Source of the DNA: Verrucomicrobiota bacterium
GTDB lineage: Bacteria; Verrucomicrobiota; Verrucomicrobiia; Limisphaerales; CAIQOK01
NCBI GenBank assembly: GCA_025363535.1
Contig: JANYDP010000400.1
Span: 1-14,265, forward strand
Length of the DNA stretch: 14,265 nucleotides
Direction: 5' to 3'
Part shown: piece after piece, positions 1 through 5,717 of the stretch
Position numbering within the stretch: the stretch's first letter is position 1
How the letters are laid out: each line of letters starts with the position of its first letter
Notes under the pieces: generated by a model
The model's input: the letters and a program-made list of their open reading frames with translations, nothing else
Databases searched by the model: none
Told to the model about the DNA's origin: nothing
Translations under genes and position numbers: made by a program

Positions 1-18
1 AAGGATTTGAAGTTGTAA
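1..18 (+). CDS. Last codons of a gene entering from the left edge
   Basis: The first 18 bases read as K-D-L-K-L followed by TAA. The same 16 bases recur at 856-871, where they again end a reading frame with D-K-D-L-K-L-stop. That repetition is why I read this as a real 3' end rather than chance. The next gene starts six bases after the TAA, so both are probably in one operon. The product cannot be identified from five residues. In this context a restriction or modification subunit is plausible, but that is inference only. Confidence 0.45.
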   Translation, partial: KDLKL

Positions 19-23
19 AATTT

Positions 24-476
24 ATGCCTCGGCGCGAACTCAAAAGTGGAAAGCAAGTCGCCGACTGGCTCGCTGAAGTCGGTGCAAGCTTGAAGTCGCC
101 GGGCAACCTTACATTGATCGGCTCGGCGGCGTTGCTTTGGCACGCGCGCGAACGCGGCATCGTTTCCGATCTGCCCGAAGCAAGCATGGACGTTGACCCG
201 GTCACCGACAGTGACGAAGTGGCGATGCTCTGCTACGAGGCACTCATCGGCAGCGAATTCGAGCGCACCCATGGCTGGCACGTCAATCTCATGCCGGCGA
301 CGGTGTTGAATGAATTGCCCGCCGATTGGCAAACGCGTGCGACGCAAAAGCAGATCGGAAAATTAAATCTCCTTGTTCCCGCACCCGCCGATTTGCTTGT
401 GCCGAAGTTGAAACGCAACGAGCCACGCGACCGCGTCCATGCGGAATGGGCAAAGCGCGTTGGTTTACTCGGTTGA
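24..476 (+). CDS. DUF6036/AbiEii-like nucleotidyltransferase-fold protein
   Basis: This 150-residue protein has the layout of small nucleotidyltransferase-fold proteins related to DUF6036 and AbiEii toxins. LIGSAALL (31-38) looks like the G-S motif of the nucleotide-binding loop. It is followed by MDVDPV (55-60), whose D56 and D58 would be the metal-binding acidic pair. The C-terminal part, from about residue 117, has PADLLVPKLKR then a PRDR stretch, typical of the helical tail of this family. Members act as toxins or as modules of toxin-antitoxin and defence loci. Activity here is inferred. The ATG at 24 follows the preceding stop by six bases with no clear Shine-Dalgarno. A second small gene starts 22 bases downstream on the same strand and is the natural candidate partner. 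The gene is much more GC-rich than the nuclease gene that follows. Confidence 0.6.
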   Translation: MPRRELKSGKQVADWLAEVGASLKSPGNLTLIGSAALLWHARERGIVSDLPEASMDVDPVTDSDEVAMLCYEALIGSEFERTHGWHVNLMPATVLNELPADWQTRATQKQIGKLNLLVPAPADLLVPKLKRNEPRDRVHAEWAKRVGLLG

Positions 477-498
477 TTCTCTGTGGTATTCTCGCGCC

Positions 499-777
499 AT
501 GTTCGTGAACGGTATTCATCTCGAAGAATACGCCAAGCTGGAATACGGCCGGCTGCTCTGGCGCGTGCCGGCGTATCGCGAACGCCTGCTCCGCCACTGG
601 CACGACTCGCGCCATCCTCATGCTGAACGCTTTGCCGAACGCGAAGCGGAAGTAACGCGCATTTTGGAAAGCGCGAAAGATTCCGATGCCGAGTTGGATG
701 CCGAATTGCGTCAGCGCAATTCCAGCCTGCGCGCCGTCGTCAAAGAGATTCCGTCCGTCTTCGGTTCGTTTTTCTGA
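499..777 (+). CDS. Small charged helical protein, possible partner of the upstream nucleotidyltransferase
   Basis: The 92-residue product is not recognised. It is rich in Arg, Glu and Ala and looks mostly helical: residues about 5-60 contain the LEYGRLLWR, YRERLLRHW and AEREAEVTRILE stretches, and the end (VVKEIPSVFGSFF) is hydrophobic. I start it at the ATG at 499. The frame is open back to an ATG at 439, but that would overlap the preceding gene by 38 bases and add residues that look like out-of-frame translation. It lies 22 bases after the DUF6036-like gene, so the two look co-transcribed. An antitoxin or accessory role is a guess from position and size alone. Confidence 0.5.
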   Translation: MFVNGIHLEEYAKLEYGRLLWRVPAYRERLLRHWHDSRHPHAERFAEREAEVTRILESAKDSDAELDAELRQRNSSLRAVVKEIPSVFGSFF

Positions 778-792
778 AATCCACCGGGCAAC

Positions 793-873
793 ATGGACAA
801 CCCCGCCACATTCGCCGCCCACGTCACCAGCGCGAGCGAAGGCGCAGTGACGGATAAGGATTTGAAGTTGTGA
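793..873 (+). pseudogene. Duplicated C-terminal tail of the upstream gene, coupled to the nuclease start
   Basis: A 26-codon frame begins MDNPATFAAHV and ends VTDKDLKL-TGA. Its last 16 bases before the stop (856-871) are identical to bases 1-16, where another gene ends in K-D-L-K-L-stop. The same frame is open back to the stop of the preceding gene at 777, without another start. This looks less like an independent gene than like a second copy of the tail of the gene that enters from the left. Its TGA overlaps the GTG start of the nuclease (GTGA at 870-873), the geometry of translational coupling. That would be expected if the tail's parent gene was originally immediately upstream of the nuclease. 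A short leader peptide is the alternative. Confidence 0.45.
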
Positions 874-2096
874 TAAGTGTTGAAACGCTTCGTGAGCTTC
901 AGGCCGATTATGAGCCAATCCGCTTGGATGATTTGGCGCGACACGAAGAGCTTGAGCAATTACGGATTGAATTCTTAAAAAACTTTCCGCGCTCCAAAAT
1001 ACTTGGTTTGACACTTGATGAATATGTTCAAGGCAAAGGGAGTAAAGACAGTTTCTGCTATTGGGTAGAACGCAAGCTTACTGACCTTGGGCATATCCAA
1101 GGTGCGACTGCAGATAAGTTCGGAATTTATTACAGCAAGGAACAGAACGCTTACCGATTTGTAAAAAAGTATAACAGCGAAAGTGAAGCTTTGCGTGGCG
1201 TGCTGAACGAGATTTCTACTCTATTAAGTGCTGCTGAGAAAAATGACATGGAGTTGGTTAAAAGCGCCAGCGTTTCTCCCATGTTCAAGGGGAAGATTCT
1301 ATTCCTCTATTTTCCAAAGACATTCATCAATATCTATTCCGAACGCCTGATCGACCATTTCCTCTTTAACTTGCGAATCAATCAGCCCGGCGATGAACTC
1401 GACTTGATTTCAAAGAGGGATTTGTTGATCAGCTTCAAAAATTCGGACGCTGTGATGAAAGATTGGAGCACTTATGAGTTTCACGATTTTTTGCATTGGG
1501 CTTGGCCTCCACCGCCACGCGATTCAAAAGTCGCTGGCATATTACGCGACTACATTGTTGATTTGCCCTTGCCCGAGCAAACTTCACCAGAATTTATTTC
1601 TTTAGACACTGGCAAAGTGTCCGGCAAATCCAAAGAGTCAACTATTGTTAAAACAGGGGTGGTGGATTTTGAGCAAAAGAACAAGAGAGCAAAAATTATC
1701 GGCAATCAGGGAGAAGACATTGTATTTTTAGCCGAAAAAATGGAGTTGCGACGAAACGGAAGAAATGACTTAGCACAAAAAGTAGAAGCTAAATGCAAAT
1801 CCGACGATGGTGCAGGCTTTGACATTTTATCGTATGAATTGGACGGGACTCCAAAGCAAATCGAGGTCAAATCAACTTCAAGCAACCCGCCAGGTTCAAG
1901 TGCAAGCTTCAGGTTTTTCTTGTCGGCAAATGAGCACGAAAAATCTAAATCGTTGTCAAACTACCACCTTTACATTGTTTTCGCGGCAAAATCCAAAAAC
2001 CCAAAAATTTGGCGAATAAAGAATCCGGCCAAACTAGAACCTGACTATTTGAATCTGCAGCCATCTGCTTTTGTTGCAACTTTGACAATCGCTTAA
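870..2096 (+). CDS. DUF3883-type PD-(D/E)XK nuclease with McrB-like N-terminal region
   Basis: The 408-residue protein has two parts. The N-terminal half contains an EYVQGKGSKDSFCYWVE segment and KFGIYYSK, a pattern I associate with the DNA-recognition region at the front of McrB-like restriction ATPases. The C-terminal half (about 275-400) matches the DUF3883 nuclease fold: GNQGED (278-283, E282), GAGFDILS (314-321, D318) and IEVK (331-334, E332 and K334), the expected E, D, ExK set. No Walker motifs are present, so this is a stand-alone nuclease rather than a McrB fusion. Residues about 220-275 look like a linker. It starts with GTG overlapping the preceding TGA. The gene is clearly more AT-rich than its neighbours on both sides, suggesting recent acquisition. 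The likely role is restriction of foreign or modified DNA; the specificity cannot be seen. Confidence 0.7.
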   Translation: MISVETLRELQADYEPIRLDDLARHEELEQLRIEFLKNFPRSKILGLTLDEYVQGKGSKDSFCYWVERKLTDLGHIQGATADKFGIYYSKEQNAYRFVKKYNSESEALRGVLNEISTLLSAAEKNDMELVKSASVSPMFKGKILFLYFPKTFINIYSERLIDHFLFNLRINQPGDELDLISKRDLLISFKNSDAVMKDWSTYEFHDFLHWAWPPPPRDSKVAGILRDYIVDLPLPEQTSPEFISLDTGKVSGKSKESTIVKTGVVDFEQKNKRAKIIGNQGEDIVFLAEKMELRRNGRNDLAQKVEAKCKSDDGAGFDILSYELDGTPKQIEVKSTSSNPPGSSASFRFFLSANEHEKSKSLSNYHLYIVFAAKSKNPKIWRIKNPAKLEPDYLNLQPSAFVATLTIA

Positions 2097-2098
2097 CC

Positions 2099-2137
2099 GT
2101 TTTGAATCCCAACGGGATTCCATCCCTCAGCCCAGGG
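2099..2137 (+). repeat. REP-like palindromic repeat, copy A
   Basis: This 39-base segment lies three bases after the nuclease stop codon and matches 2673-2711 at 37 of 39 positions in the same orientation. It contains a perfect hairpin, GAATCCC-AAC-GGGATTC. The adjoining sequence CCATCCCT...AGGGTTGG (to 2141) forms a second, imperfect stem. The double hairpin is typical of dispersed REP-like elements. Placed directly after a stop codon, it could also stabilise or end the nuclease transcript, although there is no T-tract. Confidence 0.7.
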
Positions 2138-2255
2138 TTGGTCCGAGCCGGATTGGCAAGCGTTACCCCGAATCATCCGCCGGAAGGTCGTTTTTTAGCC
2201 GATATTCATAAAACCCCCGCATTTGCTGCATTTTCGATGGTTTTTGTGTTTTAGG

Positions 2256-2511
2256 AAATCGTTTAAGTGTTAAGGGAAACGATTTCCCAAGACACTTATC
2301 TCGTTTCCCATGATACTGGAATCGTTGCTCTATCAAGAGAAGTCGTTGGGGTGTCATGGGAAATGATTTCCCATGACACTTGTTTGGTTTCTCTTGATAG
2401 AAAAGTCGTTTACCTAGACACATAAATCGTCTTCTTATCGTGAAAAATGACTTTGCTGTCTTGGGAAGTCGTTCGTGTGTTTATTTAGGGAAATGATTAC
2501 CCAAGACACCT
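2256..2511 (+). repeat. Tandem array 1: AT-rich 21-bp-period repeat
   Basis: Eleven successive units share a core close to AAATCGTTT at exactly 21-base spacing, with the TCG-equivalent at 2259, 2280, 2301, 2322, 2343, 2364, 2385, 2406, 2427, 2448 and 2469. A twelfth unit starts at 2491 after a 4-base slip, and a weaker core lies at 2234. Each 9-base core is followed by a 12-base arm that is either close to CCCAAGACACTT or to its reverse complement. Cores also occur flipped (AAACGATTT), so unit orientation is mixed while the period is kept. Units are degenerate rather than identical. No protein function is claimed. The long open frames across it arise because 21 is a multiple of three. Confidence 0.85.
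2351..2379. repeat. 29-base near-perfect palindrome inside array 1
   Basis: Fourteen bases, GTGTCATGGGAAAT, are followed by one central base and then the exact reverse complement, ending at 2379. It is made from an inverted arm (unit 5) next to a flipped core and forward arm (unit 6). At 2267-2295 a similar but imperfect palindrome occurs. It could be an operator-like protein-binding site or a cruciform-forming hairpin. Confidence 0.8.
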
Positions 2512-2570
2512 GATCGTGGTGCGGAGAATGCGAGATTACGGAACGCGGGCTGGCCACCCTGTTTTCGCCC

Positions 2571-2668
2571 AGCGCCGTCGGCGCGACCTATCGCGGGTGA
2601 TGCCGCTCCTACGGAGCTTGAATCCATTTTGAATCTTCCAACTACAAATATGCCGCGCCCACGGCGCT
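2571..2668. repeat. Inverted-repeat element between the two arrays
   Basis: A 15-base arm at 2571-2585 (AGCGCCGTCGGCGCG) is matched by its reverse complement at 2654-2668 with one mismatch; 68 bases lie between the arms. The left arm can also fold on itself (GCGCCGTCGGCGC). The element runs straight into REP-like copy B, five bases later, so the two are probably parts of one dispersed non-coding element. I recall similar sequence as a dispersed repeat in related genomes, but could not check this. Confidence 0.65.
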
Positions 2669-2672
2669 GGCG

Positions 2673-2711
2673 GTTTTGAATTCCAACGGGATTCCATCCC
2701 TCAGCCCGGGG
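2673..2711 (+). repeat. REP-like palindromic repeat, copy B
   Basis: This is the second copy of the 39-base element at 2099-2137, in direct orientation with two substitutions. One of them (AATTCC for AATCCC) weakens the first hairpin. The two copies bracket a 535-base segment that contains array 1 and the inverted-repeat element. It ends nine bases before the first unit of array 2. Confidence 0.7.
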
Positions 2712-2719
2712 CAAAAACA

Positions 2720-2974
2720 GTCGCAATCAGGTTTTTTGCTCCGCAAATCGGTTTTTAGGCGTCGCAACCCGTCCGCAGGCCGTCGCAAGTCGAAAAATGG
2801 CCGTCGCAGCCCGGTTTTGGCCGTCACAAGTCGTCCGTGACCCGTCGCAACCCGAAAAACAGGCGTCGCAAGTCGTCCGCACCCCGTCGCAAGTCGTCCG
2901 CACGGCATCGCAAGTCGTCCGCACGGCGTCGCAGATCAAAAGCAGCCCGCGCAACCCGGCCGAAGTGTGTCGCA
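2720..2974 (+). repeat. Tandem array 2: GC-rich 21-bp-period repeat
   Basis: Units begin with GTCGCAA followed by GTCG or CCCG and about ten variable bases such as TCCGCACGGC. The core recurs with its last A at 2725, 2745, 2766, 2787, 2808, 2828, 2849, 2870, 2891, 2912, 2933, 2953 and 2974, so every step is 21 or 20 bases. The units at 2865-2932 are nearly identical; the outer ones are degenerate. Variable halves fall into a few types (TCCGCAC-, AAAAACAGG-like, GGTTTTGG-like). On either strand it reads as heptapeptide repeats (for instance SQVVRTA), which I attribute to the period being a multiple of three rather than to coding. It ends about 90 bases before kduD. Confidence 0.85.
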
Positions 2975-3066
2975 ACTCGTTCCCCCCGGCCCTTCCGGGT
3001 TGATCTGAGGGGTTCGTCACGCATGTAGGTCTTGATTGCCCGCCGCAAATCGCCAACCCTTCACGG

Positions 3067-3837
3067 ATGTTGAACGTGCTCGACCAATTCAAACTCACCG
3101 GCAAAACCGCCCTCGTCACTGGTTGCAAACGCGGCATCGGCAAAGCCATCGCGCTCGGCCTGGCGGAAGCCGGCGCGGACATCATCGGCGTCAGCGCGAC
3201 GTTGAAGCCGGACAGCGAGGTGGAAAAAGAGGTGCGGGCGCGGGGCCGTTCGTTCACAAGTTACGCGGCGGATTTTTCCAGCCGACCCTCGCTGTATGCT
3301 TTCATCGCGCAGGTGAAAAAGGATTTTTCCAAGATAGACATTCTTATCAACAACGCCGGGACGATTCTCCGCCAGCCCGCCGCCGAACATTCCGATGAGA
3401 TGTGGGACAAGGTCATCGAGACGAATCTCAACGCGCAGTTCATCCTGACGCGCGAGATCGGCAGGGACATGGTCGCGCGCGGCTCGGGGAAAATTGTTTT
3501 TACCGCGTCGCTGCTCACCTTTCAGGGCGGCGTCACCGTGCCCGGCTACGCGGCGAGCAAGGGTGGCATCGGCTCGCTGGTGAAGGCGTTCGCCAACGAG
3601 TGGGCGGGCAAGGGCGTGAATGTGAACGCCATCGCGCCCGGCTACATCAGCACGGACAACACCGAGGCGTTGCGCAACGATCCGGTTCGCAGCCAGCAGA
3701 TTCTCGCGCGCATCCCGGCGGGGCGCTGGGGCGACGTGGCAGACTTTCAAGGCGCGGCGGTCTATCTCGCGTCGGCAGCGTCGGCGTATGTTCACGGCAC
3801 GGTGCTGCTGGTGGACGGCGGCTGGATGGGGCGTTGA
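3067..3837 (+). CDS. kduD: 2-dehydro-3-deoxy-D-gluconate 5-dehydrogenase (KduD), SDR family
   Basis: The 256-residue protein is a classical short-chain dehydrogenase of normal length. It has TGCKRGIG (18-25) for NAD(P) binding, NNAG (95-98), and the catalytic set N120, S148, Y161 and K165. The stretches LTFQGGVTVPGYAASK, NVNAIAPGYISTDNT and ILARIPAGRWG are characteristic of KduD rather than of generic SDRs. KduD interconverts 2,5-diketo-3-deoxygluconate and 2-keto-3-deoxygluconate in the cytoplasm, late in pectin and uronate breakdown. The secreted GH28 gene at 7248 fits that pathway, although the two are not in one operon. The ATG at 3067 gives the expected N-terminus (DQFKLTGKTALVTG); no strong Shine-Dalgarno is visible. 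The upstream side is filled with tandem repeats, so the promoter probably lies in the last 90 bases. Confidence 0.85.
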   Translation: MLNVLDQFKLTGKTALVTGCKRGIGKAIALGLAEAGADIIGVSATLKPDSEVEKEVRARGRSFTSYAADFSSRPSLYAFIAQVKKDFSKIDILINNAGTILRQPAAEHSDEMWDKVIETNLNAQFILTREIGRDMVARGSGKIVFTASLLTFQGGVTVPGYAASKGGIGSLVKAFANEWAGKGVNVNAIAPGYISTDNTEALRNDPVRSQQILARIPAGRWGDVADFQGAAVYLASAASAYVHGTVLLVDGGWMGR

Positions 3838-3945
3838 ACGAGGTTGTCCACGGTGGCATGCTCAAACTTGAATCCTCGCGCTTCCGCGATGAATCGCCGA
3901 GATACACATCTGTTTCCTGAGCGAGTCTGACGGAACCGTAGAAAT

Positions 3946-3983
3946 AAAAAAGCCGACCCGCGCGGGTCGGCTGAAGTTTTTTT
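3946..3983 (-). terminator. Intrinsic terminator of the PEP-CTERM gene
   Basis: Bases 3951-3972 are a perfect 22-base palindrome (11-base arms, AGCCGACCCGC and its complement). On the minus strand it is followed at once by TTTTTTATTT, a proper U-tract, and it lies 19 bases after the stop of the minus-strand gene at 3992. On the plus strand a T7 run follows after GAAG, so it may also stop read-through from kduD. Confidence 0.85.
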
Positions 3984-3991
3984 AGAGCGAA

Positions 3992-4751
3992 TTAACGGCG
4001 GAGTTTCCGACGAACCAAACACGCCGCCGCGCCGAGAAGCGCGAGGGTGGCCGCACCGGGTTCCGGCACGGTTACTGTAAATGCCTGGATGCCTTGGTTG
4101 GAACTCATCGCGTAGAGCGTTTCAGTGACCGAGCCATCGCCATTCACGGTCACGTCGCCCCAGGCGAGTTCGCCAGTGCCGTTGCCATTGGCCGTGAGCG
4201 TTCCTGACGTATTGTTGCCGCTGGCCAGCCAGATGGGATTCGCCGGATCGGTCGCATCGTAAATGCTCACATGGGAATCGCCAACGCTTTGAACCGCGAG
4301 CAGCGCTTTGCCGCCCAACACGGTATAGGCCAGCATGCGGTCGGCGGTGGCACCCGAAGGATCAGGAATGGCCGGACTGGGTGGTCAGGTTGCCGACATA
4401 GACGGCACCGTCGCTGCCGACGCCGATATTGTTGACGGTAAACGTGCCGCCGGAAACGCCGGTGTTGTTCAACCCGCCGAGATCCGCACCGGTCAGCGGA
4501 TTCAGAATGCGCACATTGGCCGTGGTTCCCGCGATGCTGGCGTGCGAAACCAGATAGACATGCCCGTTGCCGTAGCCCAGTCCGCGCTCGTTGTTCCCGG
4601 TGCCGAGATAGGCGTAACCACCTTCGCCAGGTGCCAGCCAGCCGTCCCCGCCGCCAAAACTGCTGAGTGCGGAAAGTGCGACCTGGGCTTGGGCGGGGGA
4701 CAAATGGGTGAGCAGACTGATGACTCCTAAAACGAGAACTGATTTTTTCAT
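3992..4751 (-). pseudogene. PEP-CTERM-sorted exported protein, broken by frameshift and probable internal deletion
   Basis: The N-terminal part (4751 down to 4362) begins MKKSVLVLGVISLLTHLSPAQA, a clear signal peptide. It continues with the GWLAPGEGGYAYLGTGNNERGLGY and TFTVNNIGVGSDGAVYVGNLTT stretches, then hits TGA. The C-terminal part continues in another frame from about 4390 to 3992: IPDPSGATADRMLAYTVLGG, then SIYDATDPANP, ASGNNTSGTL and a PEP-CTERM tail (VPEPGAATL, hydrophobic helix, RRKLRR). PEP-CTERM tails are sorted and cut by exosortase at the envelope. Both halves resemble the two ends of a DUF4623-like family that I remember as considerably longer. So I infer loss of a middle section plus a one-base shift near 4362-4375. 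A single sequencing error cannot be excluded. The function of the family is unknown. Confidence 0.65.
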
Positions 4752-4906
4752 AAGCTGTTTGCTGTAGGTTATGATCTAATTGCTGGGTTCGCATGGAGCT
4801 ATAGAAAACCACCAAGTAATCAATTAAAAAAACCGCTGAATTGAATTATTTGCCAGACAATTCACCAAGTCTCCTCGCTGGCGGCGCGACAAAACAACGG
4901 GGCACC

Positions 4907-5653
4907 TCAGGAAGTTTCCGCAATGCCGCGCGTCCTGACCAGCAGCCGTTCGTCAATGGCCGCCGGATCCAGACTCCAGCGCGCGGCCAGCAACGGAACT
5001 TTCTCGGTGTTCAGCGCCACTATGTCCATCTGGCCGAACGCAATTCGTTCCGGCCCCTCGAAGTAACGAAAACACTTCAAACCCAGCTCCAGTTCCGCCC
5101 GTGTTTTCACCCCTTGATTCCACAACGTCTGACCGGCCCAGGCATAGGCCCGCACCACGCGGCCCGCCTCGAGCATCGCCCAAGCATGGTGGCCCAGCAC
5201 CCGGTTCGCCGCGAAGTATTGCACATGACCCAGCTTGCGACTCAGCTCGAGCAGGAATTTGAAAGTGACATCCACATCATCCCCCGCATCCGGCAGGCCG
5301 GAGCCGACGACGAGAATCCAGCCGTTGACAGGCGCCGCGATGAACAACTTTTGTTCGCGGACGATGCCCTCCATCCAGGTGCAGGGTTGGGGGTTGGTCA
5401 AACCCAACGCGGTTTGGACGACGGGCAAGTTGCGGCTGCGAATGGCCAACCACGCGGCCGGACGATGTTGAAACACCACTTGGGAAAACCGGCTTCCGGG
5501 GGGAAGGTAAAGGCTGGGAACACCCAGCGGGGGATTGAAGACAAGCCCGCGTTTCCGCCAATGCAGGACGAACACCACCATCACCGCCGCCCCGCCCAGA
5601 ACGCCCCCGACGAGGATCAACAACACAACCGGAATTAGATTCGGGTCATTCAC
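4907..5653 (-). CDS. Membrane-anchored protein of unknown function
   Basis: The 248-residue product has one N-terminal membrane helix (about residues 6-30, LIPVVLLILVGGVLGGAAVMVVFVL) followed by HWRKR. This suggests a signal anchor with a soluble C-terminal domain. The body holds striking segments: WILVVGSGLPDAGDDVDV (112-129), LSRKLGHVQYFAANRVLGHHAW and RAYAWAGQTLWNQG. I believe these recur in unannotated proteins from Verrucomicrobiota, but I know no function. The start is GTG at 5653; the nearby ATG at 5649 is out of frame. It follows the SUMF1-domain gene by 64 bases on the same strand and may share its transcript. Confidence 0.7.
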   Translation of the reverse strand: MNDPNLIPVVLLILVGGVLGGAAVMVVFVLHWRKRGLVFNPPLGVPSLYLPPGSRFSQVVFQHRPAAWLAIRSRNLPVVQTALGLTNPQPCTWMEGIVREQKLFIAAPVNGWILVVGSGLPDAGDDVDVTFKFLLELSRKLGHVQYFAANRVLGHHAWAMLEAGRVVRAYAWAGQTLWNQGVKTRAELELGLKCFRYFEGPERIAFGQMDIVALNTEKVPLLAARWSLDPAAIDERLLVRTRGIAETS

Positions 5654-5717
5654 TGAAGGCGAATTTACTCAAGCGCCCGGGTTGTTCAATCGGAAATTAT
5701 TTTTCCGCCGGCAAAAA

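Noticed and set aside
793..873. Independent antitoxin peptide
   Set aside because: The end repeats the gene tail at bases 1-18 and the frame is open before its ATG, so a duplicated tail explains it better.
289..1014. Minus-strand 241-residue frame
   Set aside because: Antisense shadow of the small plus-strand genes; composition is unlike a real protein and it crosses three gene boundaries.
2163..2423. Minus-strand 86-residue frame with repeated KCLGKSFP-like heptads
   Set aside because: It lies over array 1; the heptad pattern is the 21-bp DNA period read in frame. No domain, and the units flip orientation, which a protein repeat would not tolerate.
2256..2974. CRISPR array
   Set aside because: The period is 21 bases with a 9-11 base core and degenerate units; there are no identical repeats of 24-40 bases with unique spacers and no cas genes nearby.
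2727..3257. Minus-strand 176-residue frame with CDAVRTT heptads, and plus-strand SQVVRTA frames
   Set aside because: Open on both strands because 21 is a multiple of three; the minus-strand frame also runs antisense into kduD. No sign of a real protein.
3061..3795. Minus-strand 244-residue frame
   Set aside because: Antisense of kduD; no motifs.
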